From assembly GCF_033025475.1 (NCBI RefSeq), contig NZ_CP130322.1:1488001-1552000 (forward strand): a stretch of DNA of 64,000 nucleotides, given 5' to 3'. Under the pieces are notes generated by a model. That model searched no databases. It was not told the DNA's origin and saw only the letters and a program-made list of their open reading frames with translations. Origin of the DNA: Sphingomonas sp. C3-2. Its GTDB lineage: Bacteria > Pseudomonadota > Alphaproteobacteria > Sphingomonadales > Sphingomonadaceae. The position numbers and the translations under genes are program-made. Every line of letters begins with the position of its first letter. The first letter of the stretch is position 1. Shown piece after piece: positions 1 through 8,882 of this stretch.

Positions 1-2163
1 CGGCGCATTGGCGATGAGCGCGCCGTCCCGATCGAACAGTGCGCACGAGAAATCGAGCCGCTCCTTGATGTTGACCGAACTTGCCGTGTTCTGAAGCGCG
101 ATCCCCATTTCCTCGGCGATCGCCATGAACAGGTTATTGAAGATCTCGAGCATCACCGGATCGACGCTGGTGCCGATAGCGGGCGCGCTTTCGCGCGGCA
201 CCGCGCGGGTGAGGATGAGGTTGCCGATCGGATCGACCATCGCCTGCCAGCCAGGCTCGACCATCGTCGTCGCCGACGGATCGATGATGAGCGCGGGGCC
301 CGTGATCACCTGTCCCTTCGCCAGCGCGGCGCGGTCGTACACGCCCGGTTCGATCTCGGCCTTTGCCCCCTGCTCGGGCGCCCGCAGCGCAGCCCCGGCA
401 TCGGCAGGGCGCCCCACGGCCTCGGCGATCAGCTTGTCGACGACGATCCCGGTTTCGGGCAACGCAAAGCCGAAACGCTGGCGGTGCCGAGCCTCGAAAT
501 CGGCGCGCATCAAGGGTGCCGTATCCAGCGCCACTTCGATCACCGTGTCGCTCCCCGCATAGCGCAGGCCCGCGCGCGCGATCATCTCGACCTCGGCAAA
601 GGGCAGTTGCTGCGCGTCGAGCGCGGCGCGGGCATCATCCGCCAGCGCCTCGATGCGCGACAGATCGCCCGCCAGCGCCACCCCGGCGCTTTCCTCGCGC
701 AGCACGCGCACATCGGCCAGCCCCATGCCATAGGCGGAAAGCACCCCCGCCAGCGGATGGATCATCACCCGCTCCATGCCCAGCGCATCGGCGACGAGAC
801 AGGCATGCTGCCCGCCCGCCCCACCGAAACAGGCAAGCGTGTAACGCGACACATCATGTCCGCGCGCCACCGATATCTGCTTGATCGCATTGGCCATACT
901 CTCGACCGCAATGCGCAGGAAGCCGCGCGCCACTTCCTCGGGCGTCATCGGCATGCCCGTCGCGGCGGAGATCTCGCCCGCCAGCGCTTCGAACTGGACG
1001 CGCACGCGCTCCACATCGATCGGCTGATCACCATCGGGTCCGAACACCGCTGGGAAATGCGCGGCGCGGATCTTGCCGAGCAGCACATTGCAATCGGTTA
1101 CCGTCAGCGGCCCGCCGCGCCGGTAACAGGCCGGTCCCGGCACCGCGCCCGCCGATTCCGGGCCTACGCGCAGGCGCTGGCCATCGAACGCGCAGATCGA
1201 TCCGCCGCCCGCCGCAACCGTATGGATCTCTAGCATCGGCGCACGCACGCGCACCCCGGCCACCATGGTTTCGCCGGTCCGCTCATATTCGCCCGCATAA
1301 TGCGACACATCGGTGGAGGTGCCGCCCATGTCGAACCCGATGATCCGGTCGCACCCCGCCTCGGCCGCCGTCTTCACCATGCCGACAATCCCACCCGCCG
1401 GGCCCGACAGGATCGCATCCTTGCCCTGGAAGCGCGCGGCGTCGATCAGCCCGCCGTTCGACTGCATGAAGAGCAGCCTTGTGTCCTGCCCCAGCGCGGC
1501 CACCACCTTGTCGACATAACGGCGCAGCACCGGGGAAAGATAGGCGTCGACCACGCTGGTATCGCCGCGTCCGACCAGCTTGATCAGCGGGCCGACCTCA
1601 TGGCTCACCGAAATCTGGGTGAACCCCACTGCGCGCGCGATTTCCGCCAGCCGCGCCTCATGCGCACTCCAGCGCCAGCCATGGATCAGCACGATCGCGA
1701 TCGCGCGAAACCCGTCGGCAAAGGCTTCGACAAAAGCGGCGCGGGCACCCTCCGCGTCGAGCGGGGCCAGCGTCTTGCCCTCGGCGGTCACGCGCTCGTC
1801 AATCTCGACCACGCGTTCATACAGCGGTTCAGGCAGGATGATGTTGCGCGCAAAGATATTGGGCCGCGCCTGATGGCCGATGCGCAGCGCATCGCCAAAG
1901 CCGCGCGTGATCGCCAGCAGCACGCGTTCGCCCTTGCGCTCGAGCAGCGCGTTGGTGGCTACGGTGGTGCCCATCTTGACGCTTTCAATGGCTCCGTCGC
2001 CATGCGTCGCCATCAGCCGGCGGATGCCCGCCACCGCCGCATCGTCATAGCTTTCGGGATTGTCCGAAAGCAGCTTGGCGGTGACGAGCGCGCCGTCGGA
2101 GCGACGCGCGACAATATCGGTGAACGTACCGCCGCGATCGATCGAGAAGGCCCAGTTGCTCAC
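1..2163 (-). CDS. 5-oxoprolinase (HyuA-HyuB fusion), C-terminus cut by window edge
   Basis: The first 721 residues are visible; the family (ATP-dependent 5-oxo-L-proline to glutamate) is usually about 1,200 aa, so the HyuB half lies outside the window. The protein opens with a hydantoinase A N-terminal ATPase motif (SIDRGGTFTDIV, about residues 7-18). A HyuA core follows with DMGGTSTDVSHY, TVAAGGGSI and the stretch PGPACYRRGGPLTVTD, which is typical of oxoprolinases. The HyuB domain begins at about residue 690. The start is a GTG at 2163 that overlaps the stop of the upstream MTA phosphorylase gene by 4 bp (GTGA), so the two are translationally coupled. The fusion architecture argues for 5-oxoprolinase over a two-subunit hydantoinase, but the specificity is inferred. 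Confidence 0.88.
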   Translation of the reverse strand, partial: MSNWAFSIDRGGTFTDIVARRSDGALVTAKLLSDNPESYDDAAVAGIRRLMATHGDGAIESVKMGTTVATNALLERKGERVLLAITRGFGDALRIGHQARPNIFARNIILPEPLYERVVEIDERVTAEGKTLAPLDAEGARAAFVEAFADGFRAIAIVLIHGWRWSAHEARLAEIARAVGFTQISVSHEVGPLIKLVGRGDTSVVDAYLSPVLRRYVDKVVAALGQDTRLLFMQSNGGLIDAARFQGKDAILSGPAGGIVGMVKTAAEAGCDRIIGFDMGGTSTDVSHYAGEYERTGETMVAGVRVRAPMLEIHTVAAGGGSICAFDGQRLRVGPESAGAVPGPACYRRGGPLTVTDCNVLLGKIRAAHFPAVFGPDGDQPIDVERVRVQFEALAGEISAATGMPMTPEEVARGFLRIAVESMANAIKQISVARGHDVSRYTLACFGGAGGQHACLVADALGMERVMIHPLAGVLSAYGMGLADVRVLREESAGVALAGDLSRIEALADDARAALDAQQLPFAEVEMIARAGLRYAGSDTVIEVALDTAPLMRADFEARHRQRFGFALPETGIVVDKLIAEAVGRPADAGAALRAPEQGAKAEIEPGVYDRAALAKGQVITGPALIIDPSATTMVEPGWQAMVDPIGNLILTRAVPRESAPAIGTSVDPVMLEIFNNLFMAIAEEMGIALQNTASSVNIKERLDFSCALFDRDGALIANAP

Positions 2164-3032
2164 GGACGCGCCAGCACGCGCGCGGTGATCGCGTCCAGCT
2201 TGGCAAGCAGCGCCGGATCGCGCTTTTCGGGCGCGGTCATCAGCGCAACGTCGAGCACGGTATCGATCGGCGAGGCCGCACGCGTGGCGGGCAGGCTCTG
2301 CGCGAATTCGCGCACAAGGCGCTTGGCGGCATCGCCGTTTGCGCGCAGCTGCGCGATCACCGCGTCCACCTCGACATGATCCTCCCCGTCACGCCAGCAA
2401 TCATAATCGGTGACCATGCCAACGAGCGCGAACGGCATTTCGGCCTCGCGGGCGAGCTTTGCCTCGGGCATCGCGGTCATGCCGATCACGTCGCAGCCCC
2501 AGCTGCGGTACATCAGGCTTTCGGCGCGGGTCGAAAATTGCGGCCCTTCCATCGCCAGATAGGTGCCGCCGTCATGGATATCAGCCCCCGCCTTGCGTCC
2601 GGCGTCGGACAGCATCGTCGACAGGCGCGGGCAGACCGGATCGGCCACCGAGACATGCGCGACCAGCCCGGTGCCGAAAAAGCTCTTGCGCCGTGCAAAG
2701 GTGCGGTCGATGAACTGGTCGACGACGACGAACTTGCCCGGCGGCAGATGTTCCTGAAGCGATCCGATGGCAGACAGCGAGATGATGTCGGTGCAGCCCG
2801 CGCGTTTCAGCGCATCGATATTGGCGCGCGCGTTGAGGTCGCTCGGCGCCAGCCTGTGGCCGCGTCCGTGGCGCGGCAGGAAAACGAATTTCACACCCGC
2901 GATCCGGCCGATGCGCAGCGCGTCCGAGGGCTGACCCCATGGGCTGTCGACGTTCACCCATTCGGCGTCCTCGAACCCGTCGATATCGTAAAGTCCCGAC
3001 CCGCCGATTACGCCGATCACCCACTCGCTCAT
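2160..3032 (-). CDS. mtnP: S-methyl-5'-thioadenosine phosphorylase
   Basis: A 290-aa cytosolic member of the PNP/MTAP family. It cleaves methylthioadenosine, the by-product of polyamine and related synthesis, to adenine and methylthioribose-1-phosphate for methionine salvage. Visible motifs are the N-terminal phosphate loop VIGGSGLYD, the phosphate-binding RHGRGH, the SAIGSL segment, MEGPQFSTRAES, GMTAMPEA and the base-binding VTDYDCW, which favours MTAP over guanosine/inosine phosphorylase. The start at 3032 is preceded by AGGGGG at good spacing; a longer reading to 3065 lacks support. Its stop overlaps the GTG of the oxoprolinase gene. No other methionine-salvage gene lies nearby. Confidence 0.92.
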   Translation of the reverse strand: MSEWVIGVIGGSGLYDIDGFEDAEWVNVDSPWGQPSDALRIGRIAGVKFVFLPRHGRGHRLAPSDLNARANIDALKRAGCTDIISLSAIGSLQEHLPPGKFVVVDQFIDRTFARRKSFFGTGLVAHVSVADPVCPRLSTMLSDAGRKAGADIHDGGTYLAMEGPQFSTRAESLMYRSWGCDVIGMTAMPEAKLAREAEMPFALVGMVTDYDCWRDGEDHVEVDAVIAQLRANGDAAKRLVREFAQSLPATRAASPIDTVLDVALMTAPEKRDPALLAKLDAITARVLARP

Positions 3033-3117
3033 ACTGACGCTACCCCCTGAAAAGTTCGGCAGCACATCAACACCTCAGGCGCGGTCTCGGCAAGGGCCTT
3101 CGTTCAGGGGCAGGTGC

Positions 3118-4146
3118 TCAGGAAGCGGGCATCGTGGCGATCCACTCACGCATCAGCGCAACCGCCTCGTCATGCACCGTCGCACGCCCCACTTCGGGCA
3201 TGGCGATCCCCGGTTCGGCCGTGTTCATCCGGTAAAGAAGGATCGACTGGTCGGGATGCCCCGGCGCAATGTCGAGATCGAGCCCGCCCGATCCGCGTCC
3301 GGCCGCCACCGGCCGCTTGCCCACGCCAATAGCCACGCGGTCCTGTTCGTCATAGCCGAGGAACAGCCCCGAATTGCTTGCCGCGCCTGCGCGGCTATGG
3401 CAATGCGCGCAATTGACGTCGAGATAGGCGCGCGCGCGCTTGTCCACGCTGCCCGATGCCGGGTCGTCCCAACGCGGCAGGCGGGGGGCATCGGCAGGCA
3501 CGGCATCGAGCAGGCCGCGTGCATAGAGCCGCTCGAGCCGCCGCCCGTCATTCAGGTTGCGCGCCCGGGGGCCGATGGGAATGATCGCCCCCGCCGCGCC
3601 GTGGCATTCCTTGCACTGGTTCTGGTTGGGCACCGCATAGCTGATCGCGCGCCGTGCGCCCTTCAGATCGGTCCACTGCACATCGATGCGCGTGCCGCCC
3701 CGGCGCAGCACCGCCTCAGTCCGCTCGGCATTCCAGACATAGGGGAGCGCAATCCATCCGTTCGCCCGGCGCAGCAGCACGCGCGTCTCCAATATCCGCA
3801 CATCACGGTCGGGCGCGCGCATATCGGCGGGGTAGCCAAAGCTCTTGATCAGCGCGCTGCCCACGGGGAAATCGAGCACGCCGTCCGCCCGGTAGCCGAT
3901 CTTCTGCCCCGGTGGGACATAGATGAACCGGAACTTCTCCGCATAATCCGAAAACAACGGGGTATTGAGCGTATAGGGCTCAACCCGCGCATTGGGCTGC
4001 GTCGCCGCCGCGTCGAGAAAGAACCGATATTCGGACAGGCGCTGCGGCAGCGCATCGCCCGTGATCACCGCATCGGCCACGCCCAGCGACGGGCTGGCGC
4101 TCACCAGTGCCAGCCACAGAAAGAGCGGCGCAAGCGGGCGGATCAC
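3118..4146 (-). CDS. SO2930-family diheme c-type cytochrome
   Basis: A 342-aa exported protein with a signal peptide at about residues 1-24. It has two heme c motifs, CKECH (C178, C181, H182) and CAHCH (C246, C249, H250), so it should be a periplasmic diheme protein. The region before the hemes (residues 30-170) is rich in aromatic and charged residues and matches no simple cytochrome fold that I know. Length and layout agree with the family annotated TIGR03806, known mostly because it sits next to a TIGR03805 beta-helix protein. That partner is directly upstream here and overlaps by 4 bp (ATGA). The function of the family is not established. Confidence 0.8.
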   Translation of the reverse strand: MIRPLAPLFLWLALVSASPSLGVADAVITGDALPQRLSEYRFFLDAAATQPNARVEPYTLNTPLFSDYAEKFRFIYVPPGQKIGYRADGVLDFPVGSALIKSFGYPADMRAPDRDVRILETRVLLRRANGWIALPYVWNAERTEAVLRRGGTRIDVQWTDLKGARRAISYAVPNQNQCKECHGAAGAIIPIGPRARNLNDGRRLERLYARGLLDAVPADAPRLPRWDDPASGSVDKRARAYLDVNCAHCHSRAGAASNSGLFLGYDEQDRVAIGVGKRPVAAGRGSGGLDLDIAPGHPDQSILLYRMNTAEPGIAMPEVGRATVHDEAVALMREWIATMPAS

Positions 4147-5354
4147 CGGATCGCGGCCTCCATCGCCGCCGGCAGCACGACCGCGATCGGTTCGGCCAAC
4201 GGAGCGCCGGCGGACAGGTCGACCCGCGCGGGCTGTGCCTCGGTCATCGGGGAATCGGGGCGCTTCAGGTTGAGCGAGAGCACGGGCACGTCCTCACGCA
4301 CCTGGAGCACCGCCTTGCCCGCGCCCGTGCCATCCCACAGGATTGGCGGCAGGCTGCCGCCGAATGCCGCTGCCAGTTGCGCCCCGCCATCGAACCCCGG
4401 TGCCCACCCGGCCCGGCCATGATGGTTGTTGCGCACCACGATATCGCGGGCGAGCGGATCGTAATTCTTGTCGTCGAACGCCTGCTTGTACGCAATTACC
4501 ATCACATTGGCGGTGGCATTGCCGCGAAAGCGGTTCTCGAACACATGGACGTTGCGATTGGCCATCACCATCACGCCCGTGCCCATCGGAACGCTCGCCA
4601 CGATATTGCCCTTGGGGGCGAAATTGGGCGTGTCGTTTTCCGCCACGTCATTGTTGAACACGCGCACGCTGTGCCCGCCCATCTGCGGCAGGTTGGGCAG
4701 GTCGAAAACAAGGATCCCGCCGGTATTGCGCGTCGCCCGGTTGTTGTGGACGTCGGCGTTGTAGCTGTTCTCGATCTCGATCCCGGCGACGTTGAACATC
4801 GCGTTCGAATTGCGCACGACGATGTTCTTCGACTGGCCGACATAGATGCCCGCATCCGACGCGCCCTTCACGGTCACCGCGTCAACAAGCACATCGGTCG
4901 ATTCCACCGGATAGACGCCGTAGGCGCCATTGGTGGCCTTGGGCCCGCCGGTCCACTCGACACGGACATTGTGATAGACGATCCGGTCGGCGCCCTTGGA
5001 CTTGATCCCGTCGCCCTTCGAATCCTCGACCGCGAAATCGCGCAGCACGACATCGTCCGAGGTGACGAGCAGCCCCTCGCCCGCAGCCTTTTGTCCCTTG
5101 AAACTGAGCACCGTGGCATCCGGCCCCGCGCCGCGCACGGTGACCTTGCCCACATCGAGCGAGAGCCCATCGGTCAGGTCGAAGCGCCCCGCACCGATCT
5201 GGACGACATCGCCCGGTTCCGCCTCGATAAGGGCGGTCTGCAGGCGCTCCTGCGCATCCGCGCCCGCCTCCACCGAGATGATCTTTGCCTGAGCCGGGCC
5301 CGCGATCGTCGCGCAGCCAAGCGCCATCAGCGCCACCGTGCCGTTCAGCTTCAT
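4143..5354 (-). CDS. Exported parallel beta-helix protein (SO2929/TIGR03805-like)
   Basis: A 403-aa protein with a signal peptide ending near AQA (about residue 23). The body is built of short repeats rich in V/I/N/G, such as VVRNSNAMFNVAGIEIENS and DVHNNRATRNTGGI, which is the signature of a right-handed parallel beta-helix (PbH1/NosD-like). The ATG at 5354 has AAGGGG eight bases upstream; a GTG three codons earlier would sit on top of the ribosome site and is less likely. It is the first gene of a two-gene operon and its stop overlaps the diheme cytochrome start. Beta-helix proteins often bind polysaccharide or assist metal-centre assembly, but no catalytic residues can be assigned. Confidence 0.8.
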   Translation of the reverse strand: MKLNGTVALMALGCATIAGPAQAKIISVEAGADAQERLQTALIEAEPGDVVQIGAGRFDLTDGLSLDVGKVTVRGAGPDATVLSFKGQKAAGEGLLVTSDDVVLRDFAVEDSKGDGIKSKGADRIVYHNVRVEWTGGPKATNGAYGVYPVESTDVLVDAVTVKGASDAGIYVGQSKNIVVRNSNAMFNVAGIEIENSYNADVHNNRATRNTGGILVFDLPNLPQMGGHSVRVFNNDVAENDTPNFAPKGNIVASVPMGTGVMVMANRNVHVFENRFRGNATANVMVIAYKQAFDDKNYDPLARDIVVRNNHHGRAGWAPGFDGGAQLAAAFGGSLPPILWDGTGAGKAVLQVREDVPVLSLNLKRPDSPMTEAQPARVDLSAGAPLAEPIAVVLPAAMEAAIR

Positions 5355-5440
5355 CCTCAGCACCCCTTGTTTCTGCCAGGGCTTGTCCTCGCCTAGGGAT
5401 GAAGCGCGCTTACATGAATGTCAACGACGAGCACGCGCTT

Positions 5441-5456
5441 ACAATTCGCGACAATT
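5441..5456. promoter_or_regulatory. Direct repeat ACAATT x2 at 10-bp spacing
   Basis: ACAATT occurs at 5441-5446 and again at 5451-5456, exactly one helical turn apart. It lies in the divergent region between the beta-helix gene and the RcnB-like gene. Related ACA-containing elements (TGACAAAG, CGACAGTT) follow within about 35 bp. Head-to-tail 10-bp repeats are typical of OmpR/PhoB-type response regulators, so this is a candidate binding site; the regulator is unknown. Confidence 0.35.
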
Positions 5457-5541
5457 TTCCGGGGGTTCTGACAAAGTTGTGCGACAGTTGGCGCGCACTT
5501 TCTCCTCAACGCCACGTGGCGGAGTAAAGGAGTAAGTCACC

Positions 5542-5895
5542 ATGAAAAAGTTCATCATCGCCAGCCTCGCCGCCACGCTACTCGCAACCCCGGTACTGGC
5601 AGCCCCCTATCAGAGCGGTGACCGCCACGATCGCACCGAACAGCGCCACGACCGCGTCGAACAGCGCCACGATCACCGCGCGCCCAACAAGAAGGTCGAT
5701 TTCCGCAACTGGAAGAAAGGCGACCGGTTCGATCAGCGGCATGCGCACAACTACCGCGTGATCAAGAACCCCCGCGCCTACCGGCTGAATGCAGCACCGC
5801 GCGGCCATCAATGGGTCCGCTCGGGCAATGATGCGGTACTGGTCGCCTATAAGGGCAACCATGTCGCCAATGTGAAATACGGCGTGTTCCGCTGA
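5542..5895 (+). CDS. RcnB-like periplasmic protein
   Basis: A 117-aa protein with a clear signal peptide (MKKFIIASLAATLLATPVLA, cut about residue 20). A strongly charged stretch of His, Arg, Asp and Gln with RHDRxEQRHD repeats follows (residues 27-48). The C-terminal half carries the RcnB/DUF4845-type pattern YRLNAAPRGHQWVR and AVLVAYKGN. In E. coli RcnB takes part in nickel/cobalt homeostasis; in sphingomonads such proteins are numerous and mostly uncharacterised. The gene stands alone, ends in a strong terminator, and has direct repeats upstream that could bind a response regulator. Confidence 0.75.
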   Translation: MKKFIIASLAATLLATPVLAAPYQSGDRHDRTEQRHDRVEQRHDHRAPNKKVDFRNWKKGDRFDQRHAHNYRVIKNPRAYRLNAAPRGHQWVRSGNDAVLVAYKGNHVANVKYGVFR

Positions 5896-5907
5896 TCTCT
5901 TGACGAA

Positions 5908-5939
5908 GGGCCCCGGATCGCTCCGGGGCCCTCGGTTTT
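5908..5939 (+). terminator. Intrinsic terminator after the RcnB-like gene
   Basis: A perfect 10-bp stem GGGCCCCGGA/TCCGGGGCCC (5908-5917 and 5922-5931) with a four-base loop, followed by a T-rich tract. It lies between two converging genes and may also serve the permease gene on the other strand. Confidence 0.85.
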
Positions 5940-5945
5940 ACGGGG

Positions 5946-7358
5946 TCAGGCCTGTTTGCCGACCAGGCTGCGCTTCATGCCATAAAGCAGATAGACGGCC
6001 AGTCCGGCCAGGTTCCAATAAACGAACCAGAGCTGCGTCTTCGTCGGCAGGCTGAAGAACAGATAGAGGCAGCCGAGAATGGCAACGCCGCCGACGAACC
6101 ATGCCGCTGGCGTGCGGAACGGGCGATGCGCCCCCGGATCGCGCCGACGCAGCACCAGCATGCACACCGATACCGCGATGAACGCGACCAGCGTTCCCGA
6201 GTTGGCAAGCGCCGCGATCTCGTCGAGCGGCACCAGCCCGGCGATGATCGACACGAAAAGCGCGGTAATCAGCGTGATCCGCACCGGCGTGCCGCGCTTG
6301 GCCGAAATCCGCGCGAGCGCGGGCGGCAGGAAACCATCGCGCGCCATGACAAGGAAGATGCGGCTCTGCCCGTACAGGAACGCAAGCAGCACTGTCGGCA
6401 AGGCGATCACCGCCGCCGCCGCGACAACGGTCGCAACCCCCGCCTGATCGATCTGGCGCAGGATCAGCGCCAGCGGTTCGGGGCTGTTGGCGAACTGCAG
6501 GAAGGGCAGCGCCCCCACCGCTGCTGCCGCCACCACCATGTAGATGATCGTGCAAAGGAACATCGACCCGACGATGCCGATCGGCAGATCGCGTTCGGGC
6601 TTCTTGGTCTCCTCCGCCGCGGTCGAGATCGCGTCGAAACCGTAAAAGGCGAAGAAGATGATCGCCGCCGCCGCCATCACGCCGCGTTCGACGCCATCGG
6701 GGTTCATATGCTTGGCAAAGCCAAAGGGCATGAAGGGTTCAAGATTGGCCGCGTTGAAATGCGGCAGCGCCACCGCGACGAACAGCGCGAGCGTCGCGAT
6801 CTTCACGATGACGAGCACCGCGTTCAGCGTCGCGCTTTCCTTGGTGCCCAGCATCAGGAGGCCAGCCACCACCGCGATGATGAAGATCGCGGGCAGGTTG
6901 ACGATACCGCCCAGTTCGGGCCCCTGCGCCAGCGCCATCGGAAAACCGATCCACGCCTCCAGAAGCGGCGCGGCATAGCCCGACCAGCCCACCGCCACGG
7001 TCGACACCACCAGCGAATATTCGAGAATGAGGCTCCAGCCGACCACCCAGGCGAATACTTCGCCCAACACGCCGTAACTATAGGTATAGGCGCTGCCCGC
7101 CGCGGGCATCATCGTCGACATTTCGGCATAAGCGAGCGCGGCGCAGGCGCAGATGACGCCTGCGATCGCAAAGGAAACAAGCACGGCGGGCCCGGCGCGG
7201 TCCGCTCCCACACCGATCAGCGTGAGGATACCGGTACCGACGATCGCGCCCACGCCCAGTGCCACGAGATGCGGCCAAGAGAGCGAGCGCGTCATGCGGT
7301 GCTCGTGCGGCTGATCCTCCCCCGTCAAGATCGCCTTGCGGCGTAATAATTTGTTCAT
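5946..7358 (-). CDS. APC-family amino acid permease
   Basis: A 470-aa inner-membrane transporter with about 12 hydrophobic segments. The first contains the APC signature GVGAIVGTGILTLIG, and a later one carries FFAFYGFDAISTAAEETKKPERDLP, the conserved TM6-7 region of cationic amino acid/YfnA-type permeases. It probably takes up amino acids with protons; the substrate cannot be read from sequence. The start at 7358 follows GAGGGG at normal spacing, and the extra 15 codons of a longer reading look non-coding. It is transcribed in the same direction as the enoyl-CoA hydratase gene 63 bp upstream. Confidence 0.9.
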   Translation of the reverse strand: MNKLLRRKAILTGEDQPHEHRMTRSLSWPHLVALGVGAIVGTGILTLIGVGADRAGPAVLVSFAIAGVICACAALAYAEMSTMMPAAGSAYTYSYGVLGEVFAWVVGWSLILEYSLVVSTVAVGWSGYAAPLLEAWIGFPMALAQGPELGGIVNLPAIFIIAVVAGLLMLGTKESATLNAVLVIVKIATLALFVAVALPHFNAANLEPFMPFGFAKHMNPDGVERGVMAAAAIIFFAFYGFDAISTAAEETKKPERDLPIGIVGSMFLCTIIYMVVAAAAVGALPFLQFANSPEPLALILRQIDQAGVATVVAAAAVIALPTVLLAFLYGQSRIFLVMARDGFLPPALARISAKRGTPVRITLITALFVSIIAGLVPLDEIAALANSGTLVAFIAVSVCMLVLRRRDPGAHRPFRTPAAWFVGGVAILGCLYLFFSLPTKTQLWFVYWNLAGLAVYLLYGMKRSLVGKQA

Positions 7359-7421
7359 GCGACCCCTCTGATTCAAACGACGAGGATAAACGCGCGCTCC
7401 CACACACGTCGAGAGGGGGCA

Positions 7422-8294
7422 TCAATAGTCCGGATCGTCCATCCAGGGCGCGAAATGCGGCATGTCCGCCGAGACGCGATCGGGATAAGCGGACGCACGT
7501 TTTTCCAGAAAGGCGGTTATTCCCTCCTTCGCGTCATTGCTGCGACCACGCGAATACATGGCGCGACTTTCCAGCCGGTGCGCCTCCATTGGGTGGCTCG
7601 CGCCCATCATCCGCCACAACATCTGACGCGCCAACGCCACCGAAACCGGTGCGGTGTCATTGGTCAGCGACCGGGCAAAGGCGCGCGCGGCGGGCAACAG
7701 ATCGTCGGGCCCATGCACCGCGCGAACCAGCCCCCCGCGTTCGGCTTCGGCAGCGTCGAACACCCGGCCCGAATACACCCATTCCAGCGCCTGCCCGATG
7801 CCGACGATGCGCGGCAGGAACCAGCTCGACGCGGCTTCGGGGACGATCCCGCGCCGCGAAAAGACGAAGCCAATGCGAGCGGCCTCGCTCGCCAGCCGGA
7901 AATCCATCGCCAACGTCATCGTCGCGCCGATGCCCACCGCCGGGCCATTGATCGCGGCGATCACGGGCTTTCGGCAGTTGAAGATGCGCAGTGTCAACAT
8001 GCCGCCGCCATCACGATATGCGCTGTTACCCACAGCCTCGGGATTCCACCCGGCACGCTTTTCATAATCGAACGTCGAGGCGCCGGCCGACAGGTCTGCG
8101 CCCGCACAAAAGGCACGCCCCGCGCCGGTCACGATCACCGCGCGCACCGCGTCGTCCGCATCGGCCAGGTCGAATGCCGCGATCAGTTCGTGCATCATCT
8201 CGCGGGTAAAGGCGTTCAGCTTGTCGGGCCGGTTGAGCGTGATCGTCAGGATCGCGTCTTCAATATCGGTGCTGATGGTCGAGAATTCGGGCAT
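7422..8294 (-). CDS. Crotonase-family enoyl-CoA hydratase
   Basis: A 290-aa crotonase-fold protein. Visible are the N-terminal ITLNRPDKLNAF, the oxyanion-hole segment AFCAGADLS, and the second hole region ING-AVGIGATMTLAMDFRLAS. A later stretch FSRRGIVPEAASSWFLPRIVG holds a glutamate at the position used by hydratases. The likely reaction is hydration of an enoyl-CoA, or a related CoA isomerisation, in fatty-acid or aromatic-acid breakdown. The start at 8294 has GGGGAGGGA upstream. It may share a transcript with the permease, but no other beta-oxidation gene is adjacent. Confidence 0.88.
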   Translation of the reverse strand: MPEFSTISTDIEDAILTITLNRPDKLNAFTREMMHELIAAFDLADADDAVRAVIVTGAGRAFCAGADLSAGASTFDYEKRAGWNPEAVGNSAYRDGGGMLTLRIFNCRKPVIAAINGPAVGIGATMTLAMDFRLASEAARIGFVFSRRGIVPEAASSWFLPRIVGIGQALEWVYSGRVFDAAEAERGGLVRAVHGPDDLLPAARAFARSLTNDTAPVSVALARQMLWRMMGASHPMEAHRLESRAMYSRGRSNDAKEGITAFLEKRASAYPDRVSADMPHFAPWMDDPDY

Positions 8295-8376
8295 TTGCAC
8301 ATCCCTCCCCTGTCGGGGCGGTCTGCCTGCCGCCCGCCGGTGCATCCTATGCCCGGCGCGGCGGCGCGCAACCCGG

Positions 8377-8736
8377 TCAACGCGGCAGCGATGCTCCCGC
8401 CATCGCGCGCAACTGCTGGCAGGCCTGCGTCTTTTTCGCGGGCGTAACCGCCAAGAGCTGCGCTTTCGCCTTGTCGTGTGCAGCCTTGAAATGGGTCTCG
8501 AACTCCGCCGCCGAAATTCCCTGCGCCGCCGCGGCGGCCTTTTGCTGCTGCTTGCGCTTCAGCAGATCGGCATCGCTATAATCGCCGCACAGCCGCCCGG
8601 CAGCGTCCAGCGTACCCGCAAGTTTCACCACCGGCAGCATCGTTTCGCGCTGGGCGACCGCGCTTGCCGGGGCGATCAACGCCGCCGCCATCATGCTGAC
8701 CGTCACACCCCACGTAATCTTCCGGCCCATCGTCAT
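8377..8736 (-). CDS. Small secreted protein of unknown function
   Basis: A 119-aa protein with a signal peptide (residues 1-30, ending ASAVAQ) and a helical, Ala/Lys/Gln-rich mature part. That part contains DADLLKRKQQQKAAAAAQG and two cysteines about 70 residues apart, which could form a disulfide. I do not recognise the family. The start at 8736 is set by GGAG eight bases upstream; the ATG two codons later is an alternative. It is divergent from ung with about 150 bp between the starts. Confidence 0.6.
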   Translation of the reverse strand: MTMGRKITWGVTVSMMAAALIAPASAVAQRETMLPVVKLAGTLDAAGRLCGDYSDADLLKRKQQQKAAAAAQGISAAEFETHFKAAHDKAKAQLLAVTPAKKTQACQQLRAMAGASLPR

Positions 8737-8882
8737 CTGTTCATCTCCGCTAGTGCTACACAGCCCCTCTCTCCCAGCAATTTTGATCTTGAACAATGGC
8801 TTAGGCCACATCTCGTCGATTTCGGCGCTGGAAGCGCCCGGCAAAGTTGACGAATGCCGCGCGCTTGCCGACAAGTCGGCGC

